In this document: piece after piece, positions 1 to 9,375 of the stretch
Position numbering within the stretch: position 1 is the first letter of the stretch
Layout of the letters: each line of letters begins with the position of its first letter
Source: Brasenia schreberi
Taxonomy: Eukaryota > Streptophyta > Magnoliopsida > Nymphaeales > Cabombaceae
Length of the DNA: 64,000 bases
Assembly (NCBI GenBank): GCA_036023115.1
Contig: JAYKKT010000079.1
Span: 9,933,001-9,997,000 of the forward strand
Direction of reading: 5' to 3'
The notes under the pieces: model-generated
The model's input: only the letters and a program-made list of their open reading frames with translations
The model's database searches: none
What the model was told of the DNA's origin: nothing
Position numbers and translations under genes: made by a program

Positions 1-1983
1 TCCTCCACTCCCTCCAAGCTCCACCACCCAGCCCATCCACCGGCCATTCCACCGCCACTCCTTCCACTCGGCCAACACTTCCCCATTCCAGCCAACTCCA
101 CCATCTTCCACCTTCGGCGAGGAGCTCCACTCGGCCACCTTCTTCCTAGTTGCCACTCTTCTTCCACTATCATCCGGTCACCACTTCCATCCACTAGCAC
201 CGCCTCCTTCCTGGTTAGTACCCCACCTCAACCTTATCTAACCTTCATCCTCTCTTCACCCCCTTCTTCCCAGCCAAACACCACACCAACCTAGCTCATC
301 CATCCCTTCTCCCTTACACCCGGCCGACCTGCACCATACCCCACTACCTTCCCTCAACACCACCCATCTTAGCTCGTAGCTGAACATCTCCCTTAGTCAC
401 CCACTTCCCAGCCAAGCATCACCCAAACCTGTCACACCTAGACACCCCACCACCCGGCCCAGCACCTACCACTCCATCACCCAGCCAGCACCCCCTACCT
501 ATCGTAAGCGCCCACCAAAGGAGCTCCCCTTCGGCTGCCCAAGGCGACTCACGAGGCCCAAGCCAAGCAAGTTGAACACGGACCAGCTACACGTAAGTGC
601 TTAACTCAGTCCATTAGATGAACTTGCTTACATTTAATTAAATTTTGATACGGGGTTGTAATAATGGAGTGTTGTCTCCCCCTGATTGTAATAATGTGGT
701 TTGACACACCAACACACACGTGCACTTGAGCCTTTCCTTTCTTAGTTGCACACCCTTTTGGCACACACACGGGCCTTGACAGCCCCTAAGATATAGTTAT
801 ATTTATATATATTCGGTTGTGTGGGTTTTCCATTACAAGTCGTGGGTGTTGTCTTTCAATTCCGCACTCACACACATTGAGCTTTCGCTCTTATTCCCAA
901 GACCTTAGTCAAGGCCATATTGCAATATTGGAGTACGAGGATGACACTTGAGCCTTTCTGCTCTTATCTCGTACACAAGCACCACGTACACAATTGAGCC
1001 TTTTCGTTCTTATCATATATACGTATTTCAATTCAGCTGGGTTGTTACATTAAGTCGTGTGAGTTTGTCTTTCAATTACACACTCGCACCCAAGAAACAC
1101 CCGAGCGATTGCTCAAACACCTCACGCACATTTTGGCCTCAGAAGCCACTAAGATATAGCCATATCTATATGTTTTCTGCTGCGTCAGTTTTCCCGGTTC
1201 AGCTGTGTATGCATTTCAATTCCGGGTTTTAAATTCAGTCGTGTGTGTTGTCTTTCAATTTATACATACACACACGCGCCACAATTAAGCCTTTCCGCTC
1301 TTATATATGTCTATATCTCCCTTCTGCTGCGTTTTACGGTTCAATTGCGTGTGTTGCATTTCAATTTATACATAACACCAACGCACACATTGAGCCTTTC
1401 CACTCTTAAGATATAGATATATTTAAATTTTTGCAATTTACATTCAAGTCGTGTGAGTTGCATTCAATTTGGGTTTTCCTTTCTGTTATGTCTTTCAAAT
1501 TCGGGTTTTACATTCAAGTTATGTGAGTTGCATTGCATACTCGCCATACTCGAGCTAGAGTGCATACCTGCATCGAACAAACCCCGAACAAAATTGTGCA
1601 AGATGCCCAACTTAGGCCACTTTGCACACACTCCATGCCTAAGTGGTTGAAACTGAAAGACTTAGGGTTGCCCAAATCAAAAACTCGCCAAAGTGCATGA
1701 TTTCCAAAGTTTTCAAAACACTTCTTTATTCAAAATCGATTTTGAGTTTAACTTGTTTCAAACGAAGTCTCTAAGCATACAGACTGACCCTTGTGCATCG
1801 GTGCAAGAAGGTCTACGACGAAAAGATCCCGCTTGCCTACAATTGCCTTTTAAAAGTCAGATATTTCAAAACATACTTCGCTAGTTTGAGTAAGCTGGCT
1901 GGCACGCCCTAAAAGCGAACGTAGCTTGCGAAAAGGTTCACTTCAGGCCTAAGAACCCGCAGTAGAAGATTTTCATTGTCTAA
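1..1983 (+). mobile_element. 5' LTR (3' part only), type I, chimeric
   Basis: This is the downstream part of a type-I LTR cut by the window start. Positions 1-935 closely match 14528-15465, including a CT-rich leader and the TTGTAATAATGG motif. From about 941 to the end it matches instead 10642-11682. The right end reads TGTCTAAA where other copies have TGTCTACA, and it is followed by a primer binding site, so this is a 5' LTR. Short reading frames inside it are low-complexity and not conserved as protein. It carries two diverged R/U5 repeat units with the GAGCTTTCGCTC hairpin motif. Confidence 0.85.
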
Positions 1984-1989
1984 AGAATT

Positions 1990-2008
1990 TGGCACGCTCT
2001 GTGGGACC
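1990..2008 (+). other. Primer binding site (PBS)
   Basis: TGGCACGCTCTGTGGGACC lies six bases after the LTR end. Equivalent sequences follow the LTRs at 37595 and 56150, and on the minus strand at 49195. Its complement ends in TGCCA, as expected for pairing with a tRNA 3' end. Which tRNA is used cannot be decided by eye. Confidence 0.8.
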
Positions 2009-2169
2009 CAAGACTTAAGTAGACTTCAAACAAACAAGTTACACTCAAATTTTTGAAAAAAGGTGTTTTCCAAAAAACGTGCATACTTAGAAAAGTTGCA
2101 AAAAATGGAGCGAAAACCAAAATCCTTGTCAGGTAAATCAAAAGAAATTTTCAAAACAGCAAAGAATGA

Positions 2170-2601
2170 GAAGCGCTAGCCGATATACAGGCGATTTTCG
2201 AAAGAATGGAAGTTTTAAGTAAGGAGCTTAAAACCCATAAATCCCATAGCAGCTCTTCTCAAGCGCACAAAGATTGTGAAAAGAAAATCAATTTCAAAAT
2301 CGACGAAGCAATTGAGGTAAAAGCCCAAACCCCAGAAAGGGGTGAATCCTCCACTCCCACACTTCCAAATTCTCGAAAATCAAAAGAAAAATCTGAAAAA
2401 GATGTTTTTGTTTCAAAAAATCAAAAAAATCTTGAAAACTTTAAAAAGACAAAAAAATTGAAAAACAAAACTTTGAAATTTCAAAAAATTCAAGTGAAAT
2501 TTCTAAATTTAGGCACACACACATTGTGGAACATGAAACACACACCCTACAAAGAGAGAAGAGTGAAAAATAGGAAGGTTTCGAAAAGGAATGCCTCGTG
2601 A
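2170..2601 (+). pseudogene. Gag N-terminal-like fragment
   Basis: This is an open frame in the position of gag, 160 bp after the PBS. The start EALADIQAIFERMEVLSKEL followed by a Ser-rich stretch and Lys-rich blocks resembles in composition and order the start of the gag copies at 37733 and 49074, where a coiled coil (EIEDLRREFEAKI) is followed by a Ser/Lys-rich linker. A TGA at 2167 precedes it and it ends at 2601 without reaching the conserved gag core. The first ATG inside the frame is at 2206. The product would be a highly charged peptide of about 130 residues. Similarity is weak and function is doubtful; it could simply be a Lys-rich reading frame in A-rich DNA. Confidence 0.35.
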
Positions 2602-3038
2602 AACCCCGGGGGCTCAAAACAGAGTTACCCGGGAAATCGGCCTGCTCTCACCCGGAAAAGGTAGACAAGCCACAAAGAGGTATGCCTGAAACCCATCCTT
2701 CTCAAAACTCTCTTTTTCATATAAGGTCATCAGATGCATTGGATAACCCCTATGCACACAAACCCACAAATTGTGCAAAAATTTGAGGATTTTCAAGGTG
2801 CGCCAAATATCCCGCACCACTCAAAAGAATTTCAAAAACAAAAAGAAGTTCAAAAAATGGTAGACATTGAGACCCTAATGCATGCATCGACATCTTAGGA
2901 GCTCATAACCCTATCATAGAAAAACCCACTTCTTCGAGCCTAGTCTTGTGCCCTGGAACCAAGGCTATGGCTTCGAAACAAAAAAAATCCATCCCTAGGG
3001 GCACCATGAGTTGAACCTAGGGAGCAAGTCAAAAACTT

Positions 3039-3240
3039 CGAGGGAGAAATCTTGGCTTCCCTTGAAGAAAAATTCTCCCAAAAGCAGGTTGTGTGGAAGC
3101 TCAAGCCTTCTATCACACTGCAACATCCAAAGTCTCTCGGGGGACCCAGCCTGGTTTCCCTTGAAGACAAAATCTCCCAAACCAGGGTTCTATGGAAGCC
3201 CAAGTCTTCCATCACCCCTGACTCCAAACTCCCTTTATCC
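3039..3240 (+). repeat. 99-bp coding minisatellite, 2 units (copy A)
   Basis: Units start at 3039 and 3138, with a partial third ending near 3240. Each begins TCGAGGGA or CGGGGGAC and encodes SLEEKFSQKQVVWK-like text, so the period of 99 bp keeps the frame (33 residues). Confidence 0.8.
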
Positions 3241-3507
3241 AAAACAAAAAGGGTATATACTCATAACATGGACGATTCTATGTTCCAGGGGCATGAATTA
3301 TATAAAAACTTTTCAAAAACCAAGAAGCCCTGGAACATGATTCTAAACATGGGATATAAACCCTACGCGGGCCTCGGAACCCGAAACCAAGGTAGGCTAG
3401 AACCTGTCCTACCTAGAGCCAATAGGGAACGTTATGGACTGAGCTACAGCCCACCCATACCCCCAGAGCCGCCACCTAAGACCATCTGGGTCAAGCGTGC
3501 CCTGTAG
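3052..3507 (+). pseudogene. Protease-RT linker with G-patch-like motif (copy A)
   Basis: This is an open frame of about 150 codons. Its first half is 99-bp repeat units (SLEEKFSQKQVVWKLKPS and a second version). Its second half reads MILNMGYKPYAGLG, RNQGRLEPVLP, then RERYGLSYSPP. Spaced Gly-Leu-Gly and QG followed by a GL-Y block is the pattern of the G-patch-like segment that precedes RT in many plant Tat-type polyproteins (family knowledge, from memory). It ends at a TAG after VKRAL and no RT follows. I read it as a remnant of the gag-pol linker. The assignment rests on a short motif, so confidence is moderate. Confidence 0.5.
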
Positions 3508-4343
3508 AACCTCTAAAACCGAAACCTATGTCTTAGACCTATTAATTAGAGTTTGATTCATGAATGTTTTCTTTGTAGGTTCAATGGAAGATCCCTACTT
3601 TTGAAAAAGACCAAAAAAAATTGGATATTACCAAAAACCAAAAAAATTGAAAACCCTCAAAATCTCAAAAACAGTTGGAAAAATGAAAATTCCAAAAAGA
3701 AATTTTGTTTCGAAAGCATTTGGCCATGTACAAAGTCCATTTTCGAAAATTGTAAAAAATCTTTTCAAAAATTGTATATATTCCCAAAAGCCCAAGTATC
3801 CAAAAGCTAATCCTGTCCACCTTTTTGCCTAGAGCTTTTTCAAAACTGAAAAGCTCGAGAATCACCAAAGCAAGGAGGAATAAACACCTCCAAGCTTCCT
3901 GAACTTTGCAAAATCCTTGACTTATGAAAAATTAGGGATTTTTAGAAATGAGTTTAACCCGTAGTGTGTGCATAAGCATCATGCATTACACTTTGAAATC
4001 ATTCATATGCATCGAGTCTAGACATCATCCTAGAACTCGAATTCAGGGTTTTGAAAAACCAAAGGGGCAATAAAAGTCGACCACTCTAAGAATGATTTCA
4101 AGGTACGCCAAATATCTCGCACCACCCAAAAGAATTTCAAAAACAAAAAGAAGTTCAAAAAATGGTAGACATGGAGACCCCTAATGCATGCATCGACATC
4201 TTAGGAGCTCATAACCCTACCATAGAAAAACCCACTTCTTCGAGCCTAGTCTTGTGCCCTGGAACCAAGGCTATGGCTTCGAAACAAAAAAATCCATCCC
4301 TAGGGGCACCACGAGTTGAACCTAGGGAGCAAGTCAAAAACTT

Positions 4344-4835
4344 CGAGGGAGCAATGTGGGCTTCCCTTGAAGCAAATTTCTCCTAAAATCAGGTTATATG
4401 GAACTATAAGTCTTCCATCACCCTGAAAAGTCCAAAGTTTCTCAAGGGACCAAGCACGGCTTCCCCTGAGAACAAAATCTTCCAAAATGGGGTTATCTGG
4501 AACCATAAGTCTTCCAAAACCTCGAAATATCCAAAACCCTTCGAGGGACCAAGCTTGGCCTCCCTTGAAAGGTATGTTTCCCAAAACCAGGTTGTGTGGA
4601 AACCCAAGTTTTCCACCATCCTGAAAAATCCAAAGTCTCTCGAAAGACCAAGTCTGGTTTCCCTTGAAAGACACATCTCCCAAACCTGGGATGCGTGGAA
4701 GCCCAAGTCTTCCATCATCCCGAAAAATCCAAAGTCTCTTAAAGAACCAAGCATGGGTTTCTTTGAGAGACATATCTCCCAAACCAGGGTAGTGTGGAAG
4801 CCTAAGCCTTCCACCACCCTAAAATCCCAACTCCC
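4344..4835 (+). repeat. 99-bp coding minisatellite, 5 units (copy B)
   Basis: Units start at 4344, 4443, 4542, 4641 and 4740, all exactly 99 bp apart. In frame they read SLERYVSQNQVVWKPKFS, then SLERHISQTWDAWKPKSS, then ERHISQTRVVWKPKPS. The first two units carry stops in that frame (TAA at about 4384). The minus strand is also open across the array, encoding GLGDVSFKGNQTWSFERLW-like repeats, but that frame has no other support. Confidence 0.85.
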
Positions 4836-5034
4836 AATATCCAAAAGGGTATATATCCCTAACATGGATGATTCTGATTCCATGTTCCAAAACCATGATT
4901 TATACAAAAACTTTTCGAAAAGCAAAAAGTCTTTGAACATGATTCTAAACATGGGATATAAACCCTACATGGGCCTAGGAGCCAAAAACCAAGGTAGGCT
5001 AGAACCTGTCCTACCTCGAGCCAATAGGAAGTGA
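4555..5034 (+). pseudogene. Protease-RT linker with G-patch-like motif (copy B)
   Basis: An open frame of about 160 codons covers three 33-residue repeats and then MILNMGYKPYMGLG, KNQGRLEPVLP. It is the counterpart of the frame at 3052-3507. A TGA after RANRK (CGW to TGA at about 5034) separates it from the rest of the motif (YGLGYSPPIPPEPP), which continues in the same frame to about 5108. As in copy A, no RT follows. The repeat plus G-patch-like order is conserved between copies, which supports a former protein-coding origin. Confidence 0.5.
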
Positions 5035-5588
5035 TATGGACTGGGCTACAGCCCACCCATACCACCAGAGCCGCCACCTAAGACCATCTGGGTTAAGGGT
5101 GCCCTGTAGAACCTCTAAAACTGAAACCCATGTCTTAGACCTATTAATTAGAGTATGATTCACGAATGTTTTCTTTGTATGTTCAATGGAAGATCCCTAC
5201 TTTTGAAAAAACCAAAAAAAATGGATATTACCAAAAACCAAAAAAATTGAAAACCCTCAAAATCTCAAAAACATTTGGAAAAATGAAAATTCCAAAAAGA
5301 AATTTTGTTTCAAAAGCATTTGGCCATGTACAAAGTCCATTTTCGAAAATTGTAAAAAAAGCTTTTTCGAAAGTTGTATATACTCCCAAAACCCAAGTAT
5401 CCAAAAGTTGATCCTGTCCACCTTTTTGCCTAGAGCTTTTTCAAAACTGAAAAGCTCGAGAATCACCAAAGCAAGGAGAAATAAACACCTCCAAGCTTCC
5501 TGAACTTCGCAAAATCCTTGACTTATGGAAAATTGGGGATTTTTAGAAATAAGCTTAACCCATAGTGTGTGCATAAGCATCATGCATT

Positions 5589-7295
5589 AGGATAAAAACC
5601 TATCTTAAACAAATAGGCAAAGAAAATGGCAATAAGAGTCGACCCCCCAAGTATCGAGCCTTCATAAGCATGTCTCCATACGAATCAAAACCAACACCTT
5701 CCAGGCAAATTTCAAAAGGAAATGAGAATATCGAAAAAGGGTTAGCATTTCACAAAAAAAACTTTCAAAATTCTTTTGATAAAAACCTCCCAAGCATTGC
5801 AATTCATGCATTGTCTGCTTGACTTGATCAAATGAAGATGTTGTTCATACTAAATGTGCCATACATTTCGAAAACTCTATTGTCATGTGACAGGAATCAC
5901 TAAGCCAAGAGAAGAATCGTGCTTGACCTTGCTGTAGGCTTTCAAAAAATTTGAAACATCATCCCCCATGTCATAGAAGAGGAATGATGTTCATTAAAGC
6001 AATCATTTGAAAAACCTATCTTAAACAAATAGGCAAAGAAAATGGCAGCCCCTTTCAAGAAGAGTATAAGTTCAAAATTCAAGACTCAATTAAGGGACAA
6101 GCCCTGCATCGTGTGGCTGAAGAGTGCCTCTTTTGAGACACATTCCCCATACTTGATCAAATGCCCCATGAAGGCATGAATCTTCAAAATCAATTCCAAA
6201 AACCATGCTTGACCAAAACCAAGTATGGAAAACATATTTCGATCAAAAGGCTGGTATAAAACCATCTTCATATAGAAAGGAAGGATTTCCCAAAATTACT
6301 TTCTCAAAAAGGGATCAAAATTTCAAAAATTTTAACCCTACATATGGCTTTGAAAAGAAAGATTTTTCAACTTCTGGTTTATATGAAAACCTTGATTGTG
6401 TTGGGATAAAGAACATGAATCTCACGATGAAATATGGAGACCATGTCAAAATTAAAACCTGATGGCCATGACGATCACTTAGGGCTGGTTATGTTTTCCA
6501 TCCTTGGGTGAAAAGTATCATGATCATGTTAAAAAAACCATAGAAAGGCATGGACATGAACATACCATCATCCACCCAAAAAGCCTTTTGAAAAACCATG
6601 GCCCTTCACCATGTGGCCATACGAAATCATGCATCCCCATCAAGCTAGGGGCATTTTAAAATAAAGCCCCTAGACACCTTCCATGGAGAACCAATTTTGA
6701 AAATGTATCTCCTTCATGACTTGTGAGGTACATTTCATGTGTTCACCATTGCATAAAAGCATGTATTTCCATTTTGAGTCACATGGAGTGCATAGCATGC
6801 ATCACATTCATATCATATCACCCCAAAGAAAGCCCAAAAAGGTGGCAATTCGAGTAGAAATGTCTCCATGTCTTCAAAGGGCAACAAAAATCGGAAATTT
6901 GTTGATATTGTGGGTCGAAATTAGCAAAACCTCGAAAATGCCCGAATATTCAAAAGGGTTTATGTTAAATTCTCTTTCAAAAAGATTTTGAAAATCGAAC
7001 TCCTTTGAAACTTCTTGAAAGAAGGATCAAAGTTGATTGTATAACCCTGAATGGAGGAATTTATACTTTGCAAAAGGTAGAGTCTTCCAAAAACGAATTG
7101 GCAACATTTCAAAAATCCCTAGCTTACAAGATTAAGCCTTGTTCAAAATATCAAAATATTTTCGAATAGCAGATGCTATTAAGAAATAGGACGATCTCGT
7201 TCGAATCGAGTAACTAAAGGGATAAGCCTTCCCCCATCCTACTTTCTCTCCGAAAAGGAAAATTGGCCGTGTTCAAAAGAAAAAGAAAAAAATGA
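5589..7295 (+). mobile_element. Non-coding interior of the non-autonomous element
   Basis: No recognisable coding domain occurs here. A direct repeat of about 38 bp (core CCTATCTTAAACAAATAGGC) occurs at 5585-5623 and 6009-6047. Frames of 60-90 codons (for example 6205-6462) are Lys/Asn-rich and resemble nothing I know. Confidence 0.6.
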
Positions 7296-7480
7296 GAATA
7301 CAAAAACTCCTCCGAAAGTGGTCTTCCCTTCATAAACAAGGAATACAAAAACTCCTCCGAAAGAGGTCTTCTCGTTTCAAAAGAAAAAGGAGATATAAAA
7401 AAACTCCTCCCAAAGAGGTCTTCCCTTCATAAACAGGGAATACAAAAACTCCTCCAAAGAGCTGCTCTCCTTTAAAGAAA
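7296..7480 (+). repeat. Short tandem repeat, about 46-51 bp period
   Basis: Four units centred on ACAAAAACTCCTCCGAAAG and AGGTCTTCCCTTCAT lie at about 7296, 7342, 7393 and 7438. They sit in the region that precedes the conserved GGGAGACCCTC block of the 3' region. Confidence 0.65.
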
Positions 7481-8248
7481 AGAGGGATTAATGAAAAAAT
7501 ACTCCCAAAGGGAGACCCTCTATGAAAAAAAGAAACAAAAAGCCAAAGCTCCAAAGAGCGATTTTTCGATTCTTTGCCTAAAACCATGGGACGCTTCAGA
7601 AGGGACCGTGGTATCTCTTTCCCGGATCCCTACGGCTTATCCCCGAGGAAAAAGATTCAAATTTGTGAAAATCCTAAAATACGAATAAAATCGGCTTATT
7701 TGGATTTCATTTTGTTTGAGAACTCGACTTTGTTTTGTAGGAAATGGAACTTTGAAATGTTTTCCAAGTTTTCCTACCCAAAAACCTCTACTGAGTAGCA
7801 GGTATTGAAACCCGAATGAAGGGAAGTATCAAAAAATGGAAGTCCTTTTCGATACAAGCTAAAAGGAGTTCATTTTCAAAAAGAAAATTTTCAAAAAAAA
7901 CCCACGAATGTCAAAAAGACAAGGGTAGAACCTGCTTGGAGCAGACAGCCTCAAAAGGCTCTCTCTAAAGCTCGAAAACCCAAAAATGTTTAGAAGACAT
8001 GGGTAAAACTTGCTCGAACCAACCTGCCTCAAAAGGCACTCTTTGGGCTCAAAACCCCAAAAACAAAAACGTTTTTCTCATGCATGCATCCAAAAAATCA
8101 TCCATGCATGATCATATATAGGGAAACCTAGGAAAAGTCCCCTTTTGCTAAAAATCCCCACCTGTGGTAAAAGAAAATAGGGTTTTGCATGATAAAAACA
8201 GAGAATTCCAAGAAAATTTGAGAGAAAAACCAAAATGAGGTGTTTCTT

Positions 8249-8291
8249 CTTTGCCATTATCCAAATTCGTTTGGATAATGCCAAAGAGGGG
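8249..8291 (+). promoter_or_regulatory. Hairpin plus polypurine tract (PPT)
   Basis: The stem CTTTGCCATTATCCAAA / TTTGGATAATGCCAAAG has a four-base loop and one mismatch. It is followed by AAAGAGGGG and then GCATC before the LTR. The same arrangement precedes every 3' LTR in the window. The purine tract would prime plus-strand DNA synthesis; the role of the hairpin is not known to me. Confidence 0.75.
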
Positions 8292-9025
8292 CATCTGTAA
8301 ACACCCCAAATTTCAAAATCTCAAAAACTTTCAAAAAACACAAAAAACTCGTTTGAGCCAAAATGACAATTTGTTTTAAAATATAAAAAGAGGTACAAAA
8401 GGCAAAAAGAGAGCCCTGGCAAGAAGAGGAAATCGAGTCCGAAATTTCAGAAGCCACCCCCTGCTCAAAAACAGAAGAAAAGAGAGCCCATTTGGAGAAA
8501 AGCCCGACAAAAGGATAAAAGCATAATTTGGGTCAAAGAAAAAGTGCAAAGCAGCTTCAAAATGCATAAAGAAGCCCAGTACCTAAGGAAGTCGACAGAA
8601 GTCCGAGACACGTTCCGTCAAAATGAAGAACGGAATCCGTGCGGCAATCTGAGTTCGATATCAACAGGAATCGGCCAGAAACCAAAATGGCAGACCGAAA
8701 CGAACGTCGAAAAGGTCCTGAAAAGCAGAACACCGATTGGAAGAAAGACTTGGGGAAGACCCAGGGCAGAGTTGGGACTCCGATGAATCGAAGCCCGCTT
8801 GAAACCGACGGTGAAAAGCACCAGAAAGGACCAGAAAACCAAGGAGCAGAAGAAAAGTTTGGATTGGGTCTAGACTGAAAAATATCCAGATCCAGATCCA
8901 AATAGTATTTGGATTGGATCTGGATCTCAAAACATCTAAGATCCGAGATTTGTGATCCAGATCCAAATAGGGTTTGGAATGGATTCGGATACCCAGACCC
9001 AATATCCAAGACCCATTTGAAACCT

Positions 9026-9035
9026 CTATAAATAG
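9026..9035 (+). promoter_or_regulatory. Candidate LTR TATA box
   Basis: CTATAAATAG sits inside the palindrome CCTCTATAAATAGAGG. Other LTRs have the weaker CTCATAAATGGAG here. It lies about 55 bp upstream of the CACGTG palindrome. Confidence 0.5.
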
Positions 9036-9086
9036 AGGTGAGGGGGCTTGAAAAATCCAGGATGTGAGGCTCAAAGGGGAGAGGCC

Positions 9087-9098
9087 TTTCACGTGAAA
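9087..9098 (+). promoter_or_regulatory. G-box-like palindrome TTTCACGTGAAA
   Basis: This is a perfect 12-bp palindrome with the CACGTG core recognised by plant bZIP and bHLH factors. It is conserved at the same LTR position at 13932-13943, and as CACGTG variants in most other LTRs here (for example near 22291, 33187 and 45578). Binding is inference. Confidence 0.45.
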
Positions 9099-9375
9099 AA
9101 GAGGGGGATGAGAGAGGAAGGCCCTATTGGCCAAAACGTGTTTGTTTGAGAGCTTGTGATTGGCCCATGGAGGCAAGGGCTGCACCAACAAGGTGGTGTC
9201 TCCTTCAAGCTGGAGTGGAGCGTTGCATGGTGGAGCTTGGCGGCTTGGAGGTGGCCGGGAGTGGAGCTGCAACCTAAGGTAAGTCCCCTAAGCCGTAACC
9301 TAACCCACTTCTTCCCCTAATCCTCTAGACCACCCATCCTAAAACTAGCTAAACCAGCCCCCTAAAAACACCATT

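Larger units (their letters stand above)
2797..3989 (+). repeat. Direct duplication, copy A
   Basis: This is the first copy of a block that recurs at 4101-5588. Both start with AAGGTRCGCCAAATATC, then share a Lys-rich text, a 99-bp repeat array, a G-patch-like motif, a pyrimidine-rich stretch and a GTGTGCATAAGCATCATGC end. Copy A has two 99-bp units, copy B has five. Similarity stops at the CATGCATTA shared at about 3989 and 5588. Confidence 0.85.
4101..5588 (+). repeat. Direct duplication, copy B
   Basis: This is the second copy of the block at 2797-3989, longer because the 99-bp array has expanded to five units. The two copies differ by scattered substitutions, so the duplication is not very recent. 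Confidence 0.85.
1984..8295 (+). mobile_element. Interior of a non-autonomous Tat-like element
   Basis: The 6.3-kb interior between the PBS and the polypurine tract has a short gag-like start, a duplicated block resembling the protease-RT linker, and a 3' region. No reverse transcriptase, RNase H or integrase motif is visible in any frame. The interior is rich in AAAA/TTTC words (TTTCAAAAA), and its 3' third is a diverged relative of the region between integrase and polypurine tract in the other elements. It therefore resembles a large retrotransposon derivative that would depend on a relative's proteins. A heavily decayed autonomous element is the alternative. Confidence 0.6.

Noticed and set aside
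4300..4952. Long antisense frames over the 99-bp repeats
   Set aside because: The 99-bp period keeps all frames open by repetition. The sense frame continues into a recognisable motif; the antisense one does not.
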